Assembly (NCBI RefSeq): GCF_002127965.1 | Contig: NZ_CP018787.1 | Location: forward strand, 2,356,001-2,420,000 | Direction: 5' to 3' | From: Oxalobacter formigenes | Lineage (GTDB): Bacteria; Pseudomonadota; Gammaproteobacteria; Burkholderiales; Burkholderiaceae_D | DNA: 64,000 nt | Shown: one piece after another, positions 1 to 9,056 of the stretch | Layout: each line of letters begins with the position of its first letter | Numbering within the stretch: position 1 is the first letter of the stretch | The notes under the pieces: generated by a model | Databases searched by the model: none | What the model saw: the letters and a program-made list of their open reading frames with translations, nothing else | Told to the model about the DNA's origin: nothing | Position numbers and translations under genes: made by a program

Positions 1-57
1 CCTTTCCCGGTTTCAGTCAAGCGGCTGCAAAAAGTCTGGGATACCCTGCAAAGATAG
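1..57 (+). CDS. C-terminal end of an unidentified protein (partial)
   Basis: Frame 1 is open from the window edge for 18 codons and ends at TAG (55-57). The visible tail is short and basic and contains VKRLQKVWDTLQ. It would converge on the cysB-type gene, whose stop lies only 12 bases away. Too little is visible to name a family, and the open frame could be chance. Confidence 0.3.
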   Translation, partial: PFPVSVKRLQKVWDTLQR

Positions 58-69
58 AGAAAACGTCGT

Positions 70-1011
70 TTACAATTCGTAGTCAGAGCCTTCACCGGCC
101 AAAGCCTTTTCGACCAGCTTGCGATTCAGGTTGGGCGAAATCATTTCGATGAAAGCATAGATGTAACTGCGCAGATAAGCGTTTTTCCGGATAAGGATAC
201 TGGAACGGCCGGTACCGAACAAATGGCCAACCGGTATTGACCGCAGATTTTTGTCCCGCTCCGCGTCGAATGCCGTTCCGACAATAATACCGACGCCAAG
301 CCCCAGTTCGACATAGGTCTTGATAACATCGGCATCGATCACTTCAAGCAGAATGTCCGCCTTGATATTGCGTTGTTCGAAAACGCTTTCGATCCGGTTT
401 CTGCCGTGAAAAACCCTGTCATACGTAATCAGGGGATATTTTGCGATTTCATCCAGAGTCAGCATCCTGGAATCGTTCAAGGGATGGTCCGGTTTGACGA
501 CCAGATGATATTCCCATTGATGGCACGGCAAGGTGACAAGGCCTTCTATTTCAGGGACACTGGCCGTCACGACAGCCAGGTTGGCCTGATCGAGCAATAC
601 CATTTCGGCGATATCTTCCACCTTCCGCTGCAATAGCGACAGGCGGACTTTAGGGTATTTCTGCATGAATGCCGGGATGATCTTGGGCAGGAAATAACGT
701 GCCTGTGTATGTGATGCCGCAATAGTCAGGCTACCGGCATCCTGAGCGGCATACTCCTTGCCGATCCGTTTTAAGTCGTCGATTTCCTGCATGATCAGTT
801 CGATCGAATTCAGGATCATTCTGCCGGGTTCGGTCAGGCCGCGAATACGTTTTCCATGACGGCGAAAAATATCAACCCCCAGTTCGTCCTCCAGCTCGAT
901 AATCGCTTTGGACACACCGGGTTGCGAAGTAAACAGGGCTTTTGCGGCATCGGTCAAATTGAAATTCTGTCTGACTGCTTCCCGCACAAAACGTAATTGG
1001 TGCAAATTCAT
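70..1011 (-). CDS. cysB: LysR-type regulator of the CysB family
   Basis: A 313-residue LysR-family transcription factor. The N-terminal winged helix-turn-helix lies at about residues 19-38, and the effector-binding domain follows. CysB hallmarks are visible: SHTQARY at residues 100-106, where CysB has its sulfate/N-acetylserine-contacting TTHTQARY, and DVIKTYVELGLGVGI near residue 230. The length is close to the usual 324 residues of CysB. The family activates sulfate uptake and cysteine biosynthesis genes in response to N-acetylserine. No sulfur gene is adjacent; the metY and metK genes in this window are possible but unproven targets. The ribosome-binding site is weak (GAG about 9 bases upstream). 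Cbl, the close paralogue, cannot be excluded, but a single cysB-like gene is the usual betaproteobacterial arrangement. Confidence 0.88.
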   Translation of the reverse strand: MNLHQLRFVREAVRQNFNLTDAAKALFTSQPGVSKAIIELEDELGVDIFRRHGKRIRGLTEPGRMILNSIELIMQEIDDLKRIGKEYAAQDAGSLTIAASHTQARYFLPKIIPAFMQKYPKVRLSLLQRKVEDIAEMVLLDQANLAVVTASVPEIEGLVTLPCHQWEYHLVVKPDHPLNDSRMLTLDEIAKYPLITYDRVFHGRNRIESVFEQRNIKADILLEVIDADVIKTYVELGLGVGIIVGTAFDAERDKNLRSIPVGHLFGTGRSSILIRKNAYLRSYIYAFIEMISPNLNRKLVEKALAGEGSDYEL

Positions 1012-1111
1012 TGTATTTCTCGTTATATTCAGTCGCGTCTATGATCGCGGCATTTTTTTGCCCGCAGTGAATTTTAAAGCATTCTGAAAGTTCGTGCTGA
1101 CACAGGAAAAG

Positions 1112-2257
1112 CTAGTGCCTTTCCACCCACCAAAGCGCGATAACGGCCGACAGAAAGAACAGTGCACTTGGAATGACAGCTGTTAAAAATGGGGGCCATG
1201 TGTTCAATAATCCGACATGGGAAAACAAATTGTTGATCAGGATAAATGCCACACCGATCATGATACCTGAAAATATTTTCAGGCTGACCCCTCCTGACCG
1301 GAAATGCAGATAGGCAAATGGCAATGCCAGTGCCATCATAACAAATACGGAAAATGGATAAATGATCTTTTTCCAGAAAGCCATCTGATAACTGGTCGCA
1401 TCCTGCTTGTTTTCAACAAGATGTTGATTGTAAATGGCCAATTCATAAGCGGACATCTTGTTGGCATCGACGGAAATGACAGACAGAATATCCGGCGTAA
1501 TATCCGATACCATGATGAGAGAATCCAGTTTTTTTGTATTCAGACTGGGAGCGGAATCAGGAAATTTTTTATTTTTTGTATTGGCTGCCGTCAAATGCGA
1601 TTCGACAACTTCATTCAGTTGCCATTCATGATTTCCAAGATAACGGGCATTTTTTGCAGATACTGTCTTGGTCAATTCAAGATTGTCGTTGAATTCGTAT
1701 AAACGGATCTGCTCAAGTGTTCCATCGGGCTGCATTTTTTTGACGTTCATGAAGCGGGACCCGATCACCGGGCCATCGATTCCATCTTTGCGAATGGTGT
1801 CTTTACTCCACATACCTGTCCGGAATCCATCACCGACGGCGCGACCGATCAGGTTATTCCTGAATTCAGTGGCAACCCGCGCCGAAACCGGTGTTATGAC
1901 TTCTCCGACCAGAAAGGTGAACACCAGAAAAACAAGACCGACCTTTGCCAGCATCCAGCAGGCGTCCAGCGTTGAAAGTGACGAAACCCGCATGATTGTA
2001 TATTCGGAATTGGATGCAAACATGGCGAGGGCGTAAATCGTTCCGATCAAAACGGCAAATGGCATCAATTCATATATATAACCCGGGAAACCCAGAAGAA
2101 TATAAATCAGGACATGCTGAAGCTGATAGCCTCCACGACCGACTGAAGACAATTCTCCGATCAGATCGAAAAAAGCAAACAATCCCAGAAATGCAAACAG
2201 GACAAACAGGACAGATCTGAGGATCTGTGACAGAAAATAACGTTGCAGGATCTTCAT
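1112..2257 (-). CDS. lptG: LPS export ABC transporter permease LptG
   Basis: A 381-residue YjgP/YjgQ-family membrane protein, one of the two permeases of the LptB2FG complex that extracts lipopolysaccharide from the inner membrane and passes it to LptC and the periplasmic bridge. Three hydrophobic segments lie in the first ~130 residues and three in the last ~90, flanking a periplasmic beta-jellyroll-like middle. This is the family topology. The start codon overlaps the lptF stop by one base (TAATG), so the two are translationally coupled. Assignment to LptG rather than LptF rests on the N-terminal sequence (MKILQRYFLSQI type) and on being second in the pair. Confidence 0.92.
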   Translation of the reverse strand: MKILQRYFLSQILRSVLFVLFAFLGLFAFFDLIGELSSVGRGGYQLQHVLIYILLGFPGYIYELMPFAVLIGTIYALAMFASNSEYTIMRVSSLSTLDACWMLAKVGLVFLVFTFLVGEVITPVSARVATEFRNNLIGRAVGDGFRTGMWSKDTIRKDGIDGPVIGSRFMNVKKMQPDGTLEQIRLYEFNDNLELTKTVSAKNARYLGNHEWQLNEVVESHLTAANTKNKKFPDSAPSLNTKKLDSLIMVSDITPDILSVISVDANKMSAYELAIYNQHLVENKQDATSYQMAFWKKIIYPFSVFVMMALALPFAYLHFRSGGVSLKIFSGIMIGVAFILINNLFSHVGLLNTWPPFLTAVIPSALFFLSAVIALWWVERH

Positions 2258-3387
2258 TATTGTTTCTCCTTTCCCTGCAAACGTTTATGTTTCAAGCTCG
2301 ATAGCAAAACATAGGGATGATATTTACTGTTCACTCCAAGACGCCATGCGAACAATAGAACAATAACAAGCGCAACGATCAGATGTAATGGCCACCATGC
2401 CAGGCCGAACATTATCTTTTTCTGAACGACGTAAGCCTGCATGAAACTCAATAGATTGCTGTACGTCATATACAGCAGGACAGCAATAATCAGGTTGAAC
2501 GAGCGCCCCGCTCGCGGATTGACGAATCCAAGCGGAATACCCAGCAATATCAGCAGGATCGCCATGAACGGCAAGCCTATTCGCCATAAAAGTTCACCTT
2601 GCTTATGACTGTTAATATCGGTCATTAGCTCCATTGTCGTCATGGATCGGGCAGAAACATTTGTTCCGGACATATCCGCCTTGGACGCAATATAGGCGGT
2701 ATATTTATCGAAATCCATTATCCGGAAGCCGGACTGATCCGGCGTTTCTTCATATCGGATTCCATCATCCAGAACAATGAATTTTTCGCCCTTTTCATTC
2801 GTTTCGACAGTTCCTTCCTTGGATACGACCGTCGTGATGTTGCCGTTTCTTGTCGAATTGATGAACACGTTTTTGACCTTGTTCAGATCATCCGACATTT
2901 TTTCAACAAAAAAGACTCGCTGTGCGGCAGCGGATTCCTGGAATTTTCCCGGAGAGATTCTTGCAATGTCTTCCCGTTTTTCAAAACGTTCCCTGAATTC
3001 GGCGCTTTGTCGATACGCCCAGGGAGTTGCAAAAAACCCCAGAAGGGAAACCAGAACGACAATCGGAATGGCAAATTCGATGACCGGACGCAACCATCTG
3101 GTCAGACTCAAGCCTGACGCAAACCAGACGACCATCTCGGAATCCTGATAACTTCTGGTTACGACGAGCAAAACCGAGACAAAACCGGTCAATATGAGTA
3201 TGATCGGCAGGTAATTCAACGATGTGAAGCCTAAAAGTGCAAGGACGTCATCCGATGCAACTCTTCCCTTGGCTGCCTGTCCCAATATACGAATCAGCAT
3301 CATCGTAATGGTAATCGTGAACAAAGTCATAAATACGCCAGCAGCTGTACTTATCAGTTCACGTTTTAGCGCTCGTTGAAAGATCAT
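2257..3387 (-). CDS. lptF: LPS export ABC transporter permease LptF
   Basis: A 376-residue YjgP/YjgQ-family permease, partner of LptG in the LPS extraction complex. The N-terminal membrane block (residues ~12-120) includes the typical FQRALKRE start and the SEMVVWFASGLSL segment. A periplasmic domain follows, then a C-terminal membrane block with GIPLGFVNPRAGRS near residue 290. It is divergent from pepA, with only 34 bases between the two start codons, so the promoters must overlap the opposite coding 5' ends or be very compact. The lptF-lptG order next to pepA is a conserved arrangement in Proteobacteria. Confidence 0.93.
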   Translation of the reverse strand: MIFQRALKRELISTAAGVFMTLFTITITMMLIRILGQAAKGRVASDDVLALLGFTSLNYLPIILILTGFVSVLLVVTRSYQDSEMVVWFASGLSLTRWLRPVIEFAIPIVVLVSLLGFFATPWAYRQSAEFRERFEKREDIARISPGKFQESAAAQRVFFVEKMSDDLNKVKNVFINSTRNGNITTVVSKEGTVETNEKGEKFIVLDDGIRYEETPDQSGFRIMDFDKYTAYIASKADMSGTNVSARSMTTMELMTDINSHKQGELLWRIGLPFMAILLILLGIPLGFVNPRAGRSFNLIIAVLLYMTYSNLLSFMQAYVVQKKIMFGLAWWPLHLIVALVIVLLFAWRLGVNSKYHPYVLLSSLKHKRLQGKEKQ

Positions 3388-3421
3388 GAGAAGTTAAAAA
3401 TGATACGTGGAGGATTAAACA

Positions 3422-4921
3422 ATGGACTTTAGCATAAAATCGGCAGACTCAAAAAACTCTCTCGCCACAATTAAAACCGACTGTATCCTTGTTGGCGTAT
3501 ACGAAGACAAAAAGCTGACTTCCGAAGCTGCCGAACTCGATAATCAGGGCATCATCAGCAACGCGCTCAAAAACGGCGATATCGACGGCAAACCGGGTTC
3601 CTCCCTTTTGCTGAGGGAACCGGCGACAACCGGTTCCCGAAGAATATTATTGGTCGGGCTTGGGAAAAAACCGGAAATCAGTGAAAAGGATTTTCGCCAG
3701 TCTATTGACGCCGCCATCAAATCGCTTTCGCAGACAACGGTCGCCCATTTACTGATCGCCCTGCCGCTGAACAATGTCTCTGGTCGCGACGTCTCATGGT
3801 CCATTTACAGTGTCCTGTCTGCGTTTCATGCTTTGCTTTACCGTAGTGATGCACTGAAAAGCCAGAAAGGCCCTTCTTCCAAAATTCAAAAAGTTGCATT
3901 TTGCATTCCTTCCTCTGAAGTGACCAATGCAAAAAAAGCGCTGGCACAGGCAAAGGCGATCACGGACGGCATGAGCCTGACGCAAGATCTCGGAAATTTG
4001 CCTGCCAATATCTGTACGCCGACCTATCTGGCCAAACAGGCAAGAAACCTTGCCAGAAAATACAAATTTGATATCGAAGTTCTCGACAAAAAACAGATCG
4101 AAGCCCTGAAAATGGGCAGTTTTCTGTCTGTTGCCAAGGGCAGCGATGAACCGCCAAAATTCATTGTGTTAAAGCATATGAACGGAAAATCGAAAGAAGC
4201 CCCTGTCGTTCTGGTTGGCAAGGGCATTACATTCGACTCGGGCGGCATTTCCTTGAAACCGGGTGCCTCAATGGATGAAATGAAATTCGACATGTGCGGG
4301 GCTGCATCCGTTCTGGGTATATTCAAGGCGATTGGCGAATTGAACCTGAAACAAAACATCATCGGCATCATCCCTGCCTGTGAAAACATGCCGTCTGGAC
4401 GTGCCAACAAGCCCGGCGACATTGTCACTTCCATGTCGGGCCAGACCATTGAAATCCTGAATACCGATGCGGAAGGGCGCCTGATTTTGTGTGACGCCTT
4501 GACGTATGCCGAGAAATTTCATCCGGAAACCGTTATCGATATCGCCACACTGACTGGTTCATGTATTGTCGCTCTTGGACATTACAACAGTGGCCTGTTT
4601 ACCCGTCTGGACGAAGCCCATGACAAACTCGCCAATGATCTCATTGCCGCAGCCAAAAGCAGTAACGACCCCGTCTGGCGTATGCCGATCGAAGACGCAT
4701 ATCAGGAACAGCTGAAATCGAATTTCGCCGATATGGCCAATATCGGCGGACAACCGGCCGGATGTGTGACAGCAGCCTGTTTTCTGGAGCGTTTCACGAA
4801 AAAATATACCTGGGCTCATCTGGACATTGCCGGAACTGCATGGAAAAGCGGAACAGCAAAGGGAGCGACCGGCAGGCCGGTTCCCCTGCTTTGCACCTGG
4901 CTGATCAACCGGGAAAAATAA
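3422..4921 (+). CDS. pepA: Leucyl aminopeptidase (M17)
   Basis: A 499-residue cytosolic dizinc/manganese aminopeptidase that removes N-terminal residues, preferentially Leu, from peptides. The N-terminal macro-like domain covers about residues 1-160 and the catalytic domain the rest. The family signature NTDAEGRL is at residues 347-354, with metal-binding [11 protein letters not shown] near 270 and [10 protein letters not shown] near 290. Length matches PepA (about 500). A strong GTGGAG ribosome-binding site precedes the ATG. In E. coli PepA is also a DNA-binding accessory protein for Xer recombination and carAB control; whether that holds here cannot be told. A clear terminator follows. Confidence 0.95.
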   Translation: MDFSIKSADSKNSLATIKTDCILVGVYEDKKLTSEAAELDNQGIISNALKNGDIDGKPGSSLLLREPATTGSRRILLVGLGKKPEISEKDFRQSIDAAIKSLSQTTVAHLLIALPLNNVSGRDVSWSIYSVLSAFHALLYRSDALKSQKGPSSKIQKVAFCIPSSEVTNAKKALAQAKAITDGMSLTQDLGNLPANICTPTYLAKQARNLARKYKFDIEVLDKKQIEALKMGSFLSVAKGSDEPPKFIVLKHMNGKSKEAPVVLVGKGITFDSGGISLKPGASMDEMKFDMCGAASVLGIFKAIGELNLKQNIIGIIPACENMPSGRANKPGDIVTSMSGQTIEILNTDAEGRLILCDALTYAEKFHPETVIDIATLTGSCIVALGHYNSGLFTRLDEAHDKLANDLIAAAKSSNDPVWRMPIEDAYQEQLKSNFADMANIGGQPAGCVTAACFLERFTKKYTWAHLDIAGTAWKSGTAKGATGRPVPLLCTWLINREK

Positions 4922-4940
4922 TAAACGGCGCAAAAAAATA

Positions 4941-4977
4941 CGGCTTCAGTAAATCTCTGAAGCCGTTATCTTTTTTT
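4941..4977 (+). terminator. Rho-independent terminator of pepA
   Basis: CGGCTTCAG and CTGAAGCCG form a perfect 9-bp stem with a 7-base loop, followed by TTATCTTTTTTT. It sits 20 bases after the pepA stop codon. Confidence 0.9.
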
Positions 4978-5041
4978 AACAAATCCTGCAATTTAAATGG
5001 ACAGTAACTCCATCCATATTGATAACTTCTGATGAGGAATA

Positions 5042-5314
5042 TTATTCTTCAACCGTGGTTTCAGTTACAGTTTTTGTTTTCTTGACAGTTGCTTTTTTCT
5101 TGCCTTGTTTGGCTTTAGTGGTTTTTGCCTTGGCAGGTGCCGCTTTCGAACCACGCATTTCAATATCCTGGGCCTGTTTCATGACAGCCTGGGCTGCAGC
5201 AGGATCAGTCGTTTCGACAATTTCAGAAGGTGGATAGTATGTCGCAGCAAATGCTACACCTACGAAAGCCGACAACATTGCAAACAAAATCGAATGAGAT
5301 AATTTCTTCATCAT
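5042..5314 (-). CDS. Small secreted Lys-rich protein of unknown function
   Basis: About 90 residues, not recognised. The N-terminus is a classical signal peptide: basic MMKKLSHS, a hydrophobic stretch to about residue 23, and an AFA-A cleavage site. The mature part begins TYYPPSEIVETTD, and the last 35 residues are dominated by Lys, Ala and Thr (KAKTTKAKQGKKKATVKK), ending in acidic TVEE. The start is placed at the tandem ATGATG (5314/5311): GGAG ends 3 bases before the first ATG and 6 before the second, so the second may be used. A TTG at 5323 overlaps that ribosome-binding site and is unlikely. The strongly basic tail suggests a polyanion-binding exported protein (nucleic acid, LPS or cell wall), but this is a guess. 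Confidence 0.65.
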   Translation of the reverse strand: MMKKLSHSILFAMLSAFVGVAFAATYYPPSEIVETTDPAAAQAVMKQAQDIEMRGSKAAPAKAKTTKAKQGKKKATVKKTKTVTETTVEE

Positions 5315-5429
5315 GAGCTCCAAAAAGATTGATACACATTATTTGTGCCTTAGTGACACAATAGGGTCAGAATAAGAAAACAAGCTCAGGGTAATCTTGA
5401 TTCTACGCAAGAAAATCGCAACATCATTG

Positions 5430-7055
5430 CTACAAACCTCTAAACTGGGCGCAAGTTTTGAAAACATCCAGTGATGGTGTGACATTTTTCTGACGGCACC
5501 ATTTTGCAGTCAGTTTCAACAGCTCTTTAATGTCCCGTCCGGAAATATTTTTGAAATGACTGACGAGTTCATCAACGAGCTCGTCTTCCAGGGAAAATTC
5601 GAACTGTTTCGACAATACATTCCATATCTGTCTTGCTTCATTCGTTCCCGGCATAACGTAACGGATAGTCGCAATACATCGTGACGCAATTGCGTCATCC
5701 ACGTCTTCAACCCGGTTTGTCGTCAAAAACAACAATCCGTGGAAATATTCCAGTGTGCGCAAAAATGAAGCCACAACGGCATTGTGATCAATATCGTTGC
5801 CACGGCGTCTGATATAGACGTCCGCCTCATCGATCAGCATGACCGCCCCCCAACGCTGGGCACGTTTCAATACTTTTTCCAGATTTTTCTCTACGTTTTC
5901 GGATGCAACCCCCAACTGTCCGGAATGCACCCTGTACAGAGGCCTTCCAACGACTTCCGAATACACTTCAGCCGTCAGGGTCTTGCCCAGACCGGGTGCG
6001 CCTTTACACAGTATCGTCGTGCCGCCGGATTTTCCGGCAACGATATCGTCCATCAGTACATCCATATCCTGCGTCAGAATATCGATCAGATCACGATGTT
6101 CCTCCGGCAGGATCAGTTTTTCACGCAAACTGGCGTCATATTGATATTCAGTCAGATTATCGACATGAATCCACATGTTTGTATGGGTTTCAAGATTGAA
6201 ACACAAAACCTGCGGATGAACCGGAATCTCGTTATAGTTCAGGCCAAAACTTTGCCAGAACGGTGAATCCGTCCTTGTGAAAAAACGCCGGTGAATCAGA
6301 CCTTCATCATTAATGACACGACTTGGTACATCGAAAAGAACGCGTTCCGGGAAATGGGTCCGTTCTTCCAGATCGACTTCCATTCCGCTGCCAGTTGCCC
6401 AGAACTGCTTGTTCATTTGAGGCATGATTTGGCCAAAAGTTTCCATCGACTTCAGATAGGCTTCTTTCAGTTCCGGTTTTTCTTTCATGTACCCTTTGGT
6501 AGCAAGGACATCCGCAATTCTCTTGTACTGGACATCCTCGGCAAAGAAATAGGATATTCGGGACGACGGTCTGATCAAATCGTCTTTGCGGGTGGGAATA
6601 CTGTTCGCTGTCATATACACAGCGACACACGGCGGAGCATTGGACGCTTCCTGAAATGCGATGTCTGTCACGAGCCAGGGCAAATGTTCTCCATTGTCGC
6701 CAATCGTGTAAAGCCAGCCGTCGATTGAATCCTGTCTGATATATTCGCCCATAGCCTGAGCCAGCACAACCAGATCGGAAATCTCTATATTGGCCGGATC
6801 TCTTGAAGCTTCCCGCAAACCGGTAATCGTCCCGGCCATGGAGCGATCACCTGCCTCTTTCAATTTTTCGAGTACCCAATCCTGAGCGGCTTCATCGAGC
6901 TCATTATAAAAAATGGATATTTCATCATCCCCGCGCAACAAGAGGTAGGCAGGTATATTTCGGGCCCATTCGGCTTCTGCAAAAAATTCTTTTGCCTCTT
7001 TGGCAATGGAAGCGGAAATAGTTATGCAGACACCACGAGAAGCTTCATAGTTCAT
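5430..7055 (-). CDS. Stand-alone AAA+ ATPase with uncharacterised N-terminal domain
   Basis: A 541-residue protein. The C-terminal third is a complete AAA+ module: Walker A GAPGLGKT (352-359), Walker B VMLIDEAD (405-412), sensor 1 TTNR (445-448), a putative arginine finger in AIASR (455-459) and sensor 2 GRDIKELL (506-513). The first ~300 residues have no motif I recognise. The stretch from PLYRVHSGQLG to FLTTNRVEDVDDAIASR is strikingly like the AAA domain of large fungal ATPases of unknown role. There is no membrane segment or signal peptide, so it is probably cytosolic, and it is probably a hexameric unfoldase or remodeller. A good TGGAG ribosome-binding site lies 7 bases before the ATG. 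It is monocistronic; the neighbour on the same strand is the secreted Lys-rich protein. The substrate is unknown. Confidence 0.85.
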   Translation of the reverse strand: MNYEASRGVCITISASIAKEAKEFFAEAEWARNIPAYLLLRGDDEISIFYNELDEAAQDWVLEKLKEAGDRSMAGTITGLREASRDPANIEISDLVVLAQAMGEYIRQDSIDGWLYTIGDNGEHLPWLVTDIAFQEASNAPPCVAVYMTANSIPTRKDDLIRPSSRISYFFAEDVQYKRIADVLATKGYMKEKPELKEAYLKSMETFGQIMPQMNKQFWATGSGMEVDLEERTHFPERVLFDVPSRVINDEGLIHRRFFTRTDSPFWQSFGLNYNEIPVHPQVLCFNLETHTNMWIHVDNLTEYQYDASLREKLILPEEHRDLIDILTQDMDVLMDDIVAGKSGGTTILCKGAPGLGKTLTAEVYSEVVGRPLYRVHSGQLGVASENVEKNLEKVLKRAQRWGAVMLIDEADVYIRRRGNDIDHNAVVASFLRTLEYFHGLLFLTTNRVEDVDDAIASRCIATIRYVMPGTNEARQIWNVLSKQFEFSLEDELVDELVSHFKNISGRDIKELLKLTAKWCRQKNVTPSLDVFKTCAQFRGL

Positions 7056-7315
7056 TCAAATACTCCAGGTCGCGAGAGTTTATGACAGGAAAAAAATATT
7101 CCATAAGACTAAACCAATTTTAGCAAGTCTGCCGGTCAAAACTTCATGTTCCGGCCAATAAAATTCCGTTTTTTCTCTTTGGGTCTTCCTCCCCAGGAAA
7201 AAGTTATCCGGTTTTGCTTATATCCGGCAAAAATTGCCCTATGAAAATTTTGGAACTCCCGATTCATTTTCTCACTCTAATGACGGACCTGATATTTACT
7301 TTTAAAGAGGGATAT

Positions 7316-7840
7316 ATGAAAAAGATTACATCGTGGCTATTGTTGGCAGCTATTTCTTTGGGTTTTATTTCAATGGCTCATGCACAAAATTACAATAGTG
7401 CGCCAGAGGTTGTTTCAACGCTCTATTCAATCAACAAAGCCCAGATTGAAACTGCACAAATTGCAAAAAACAAAACCATTAACGATTCTGTTTTGAAATT
7501 TGCAAACAAAATGATCAATGACCATAAAAATGCCCAGACAAAACTTGATCAGATTGCGAAAAGCAATAATATTAACAAGATTTCCAGTGCCGATGCCCGT
7601 ACCATTCGTGGAGAAGCCCGCAAGGCGATGCGTTCCATGAAAAAGGTCAATGGGATAACGTTCGATCAGACCTATATGGATTACACCATTAACTCCCATA
7701 AAAAGGCACTGAATGTCATTAATGATTATATCCTGCCGAGAGTTCAAAATGCCGAACTGAAAAACTATACTCTTGCAATGAGACAAAACATTATGAATCA
7801 TTTGCAGGAAGCACAGCAGATCCGGATGAATATTCAATAA
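7316..7840 (+). CDS. Periplasmic DUF4142 protein
   Basis: A 174-residue secreted helical protein. The signal peptide is MKKITSWLLLAAISLGFISM ending in AHA-Q at about residue 22. The remainder is a DUF4142-type helical bundle (ferritin-like superfamily fold predicted for the family), with repeated hydrophobic heptads such as VLKFANKMINDHKNA and HKKALNVINDYIL. The open frame extends upstream to 7214, but the start at 7316 is preferred because AGAGG lies 6 bases upstream and the signal peptide begins there. It heads a run of six same-strand genes for small envelope or stress proteins. Function is unknown; related proteins are often stress-induced. Confidence 0.8.
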   Translation: MKKITSWLLLAAISLGFISMAHAQNYNSAPEVVSTLYSINKAQIETAQIAKNKTINDSVLKFANKMINDHKNAQTKLDQIAKSNNINKISSADARTIRGEARKAMRSMKKVNGITFDQTYMDYTINSHKKALNVINDYILPRVQNAELKNYTLAMRQNIMNHLQEAQQIRMNIQ

Positions 7841-7888
7841 ATAAATTAATGATCCAATCACCCGATAATTCATTAAAAGGATTTAATC

Positions 7889-8290
7889 ATGTTAAACACT
7901 CCCGATCCACGTTCTCAAAAAAAACTTAAAGACGGTATGGAATCCGTTTCAGAACAGGTTGAAGTTTCGAAAGAAGATTTCGTGAATGCCGCCAGCAATA
8001 TCAAGGCGAATATTCAGTCAGAATCAGAACGTTTTCAGGAAGATTTGAAAGACCTGAAAGAAAAAGTCGTCGACTTGTCCAGTACTGGCATTTCCGTCGC
8101 CAGACAAACGATTTCGTCCAATATTGAGTCCGCCAGGGAAAAAGCGAACCAGGCAGCTCATTGCGCGATGGACCATGCCGAAAAAAGCCTTGAATCAACC
8201 GGACAATACGTCAAGGAAAAACCCTATCAGGCTCTGGGCATTGCACTGGGCATCGGTTTCGTACTCGGCAAATTGCTGTCGCGCAAATAA
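7889..8290 (+). CDS. YqjD/ElaB-like DUF883 membrane-anchored protein
   Basis: A 133-residue protein with a long amphipathic coiled-coil (residues ~10-105, rich in Glu, Lys and Ser) and one C-terminal transmembrane helix with a glycine zipper (ALGIALGIGFVLGKLL) ending in SRK. This is the DUF883 architecture of E. coli YqjD, ElaB and YgaM, which are tail-anchored inner-membrane proteins reported to bind ribosomes in stationary phase. An AAGGA ribosome-binding site precedes the ATG. It is followed by YqjE-like and small basic genes in the order of the yqjD-yqjE-yqjK locus. Confidence 0.85.
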   Translation: MLNTPDPRSQKKLKDGMESVSEQVEVSKEDFVNAASNIKANIQSESERFQEDLKDLKEKVVDLSSTGISVARQTISSNIESAREKANQAAHCAMDHAEKSLESTGQYVKEKPYQALGIALGIGFVLGKLLSRK

Positions 8291-8312
8291 GTCACTTCAA
8301 GGGAGCGCTTCT

Positions 8313-8681
8313 GTGTTCAATTCGTTAAGAAGAATAAAACAGTTCGGCAAATTCATGCAGGAAAGATCCGGTGATTATGCCCGGTTATTTTTTCTTGAAA
8401 TTGAAATCCAGAAGCAGCTCTTTTTCAACAGACTGATCTGTATCATCATATTTTCACTGAGTGTATTTTTATCCGTTATATTTCTTGGAATTGCACTCAT
8501 CGTTTCATTCTGGGATACACCTTATCGTATTCTGGTTGCATGGCTCGTTTTTACAATGTTCATTCTAATCATGATCATTTGTGCTTTTATTTATTCACAT
8601 AACCGTATAAACAAACCCATGTTTTACGAAATGAAGGCCGAGCTGAAAAATGATTTAAGCCTGATGAAAGATATGTTATGA
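8313..8681 (+). CDS. YqjE-like phage holin superfamily membrane protein
   Basis: A 122-residue protein with two adjacent transmembrane helices (about residues 45-70 and 75-100) and basic cytoplasmic ends, matching the YqjE/holin superfamily III family. The start is taken as GTG at 8313, because GGGAG lies 7 bases upstream. The same frame is open back to 8124 inside the previous gene, but that part has no family resemblance. Its last four bases overlap the start of the next gene (ATGA), so the two are coupled. The role in envelope or stress physiology is unknown. Confidence 0.8.
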   Translation: MFNSLRRIKQFGKFMQERSGDYARLFFLEIEIQKQLFFNRLICIIIFSLSVFLSVIFLGIALIVSFWDTPYRILVAWLVFTMFILIMIICAFIYSHNRINKPMFYEMKAELKNDLSLMKDML

Positions 8682-8941
8682 GCAATCTCAATCAACTTGA
8701 AACTGAAAAAAATCTTTTACTTCACAATCTGAAAGTAAAAAGGATCGGCTGGAGAATGCAATTCATAAAGAATGAGCTTGTTTACAAACGATATGAAGAT
8801 TATATGAACAGTTTCTTTCCAAGAAGCATACTCTTCCGGTTTTTAATAAATTACCCGGCAGTTCCTGTCTTGGCCCTTTCATTTTTAACAGTTAAAAAGA
8901 GCAGGCATCTCTTCTTTAATATAATTAAAAAGATATTCTGA
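8678..8941 (+). CDS. Small basic protein in YqjK position
   Basis: An 87-residue protein overlapping the YqjE-like gene by four bases. It is basic (many Lys/Arg), with a helical N-terminal half and one moderately hydrophobic segment (about residues 50-70, ILFRFLINYPAVPVLALSFL). Position suggests the YqjK role in a yqjD-yqjE-yqjK type operon, but sequence similarity to YqjK is not evident by eye. Function unknown. Confidence 0.6.
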   Translation: MSNLNQLETEKNLLLHNLKVKRIGWRMQFIKNELVYKRYEDYMNSFFPRSILFRFLINYPAVPVLALSFLTVKKSRHLFFNIIKKIF

Positions 8942-9056
8942 TTTATCCATTCAGCTAATTCCGATCTTGTTTTCCGTTGACGATTCTCAAGCAGGACAGA
9001 ATTGAAACCCGGTACTTTTAATTACTAATTTCTTTATTATTAATCCGGAGGTTGAG

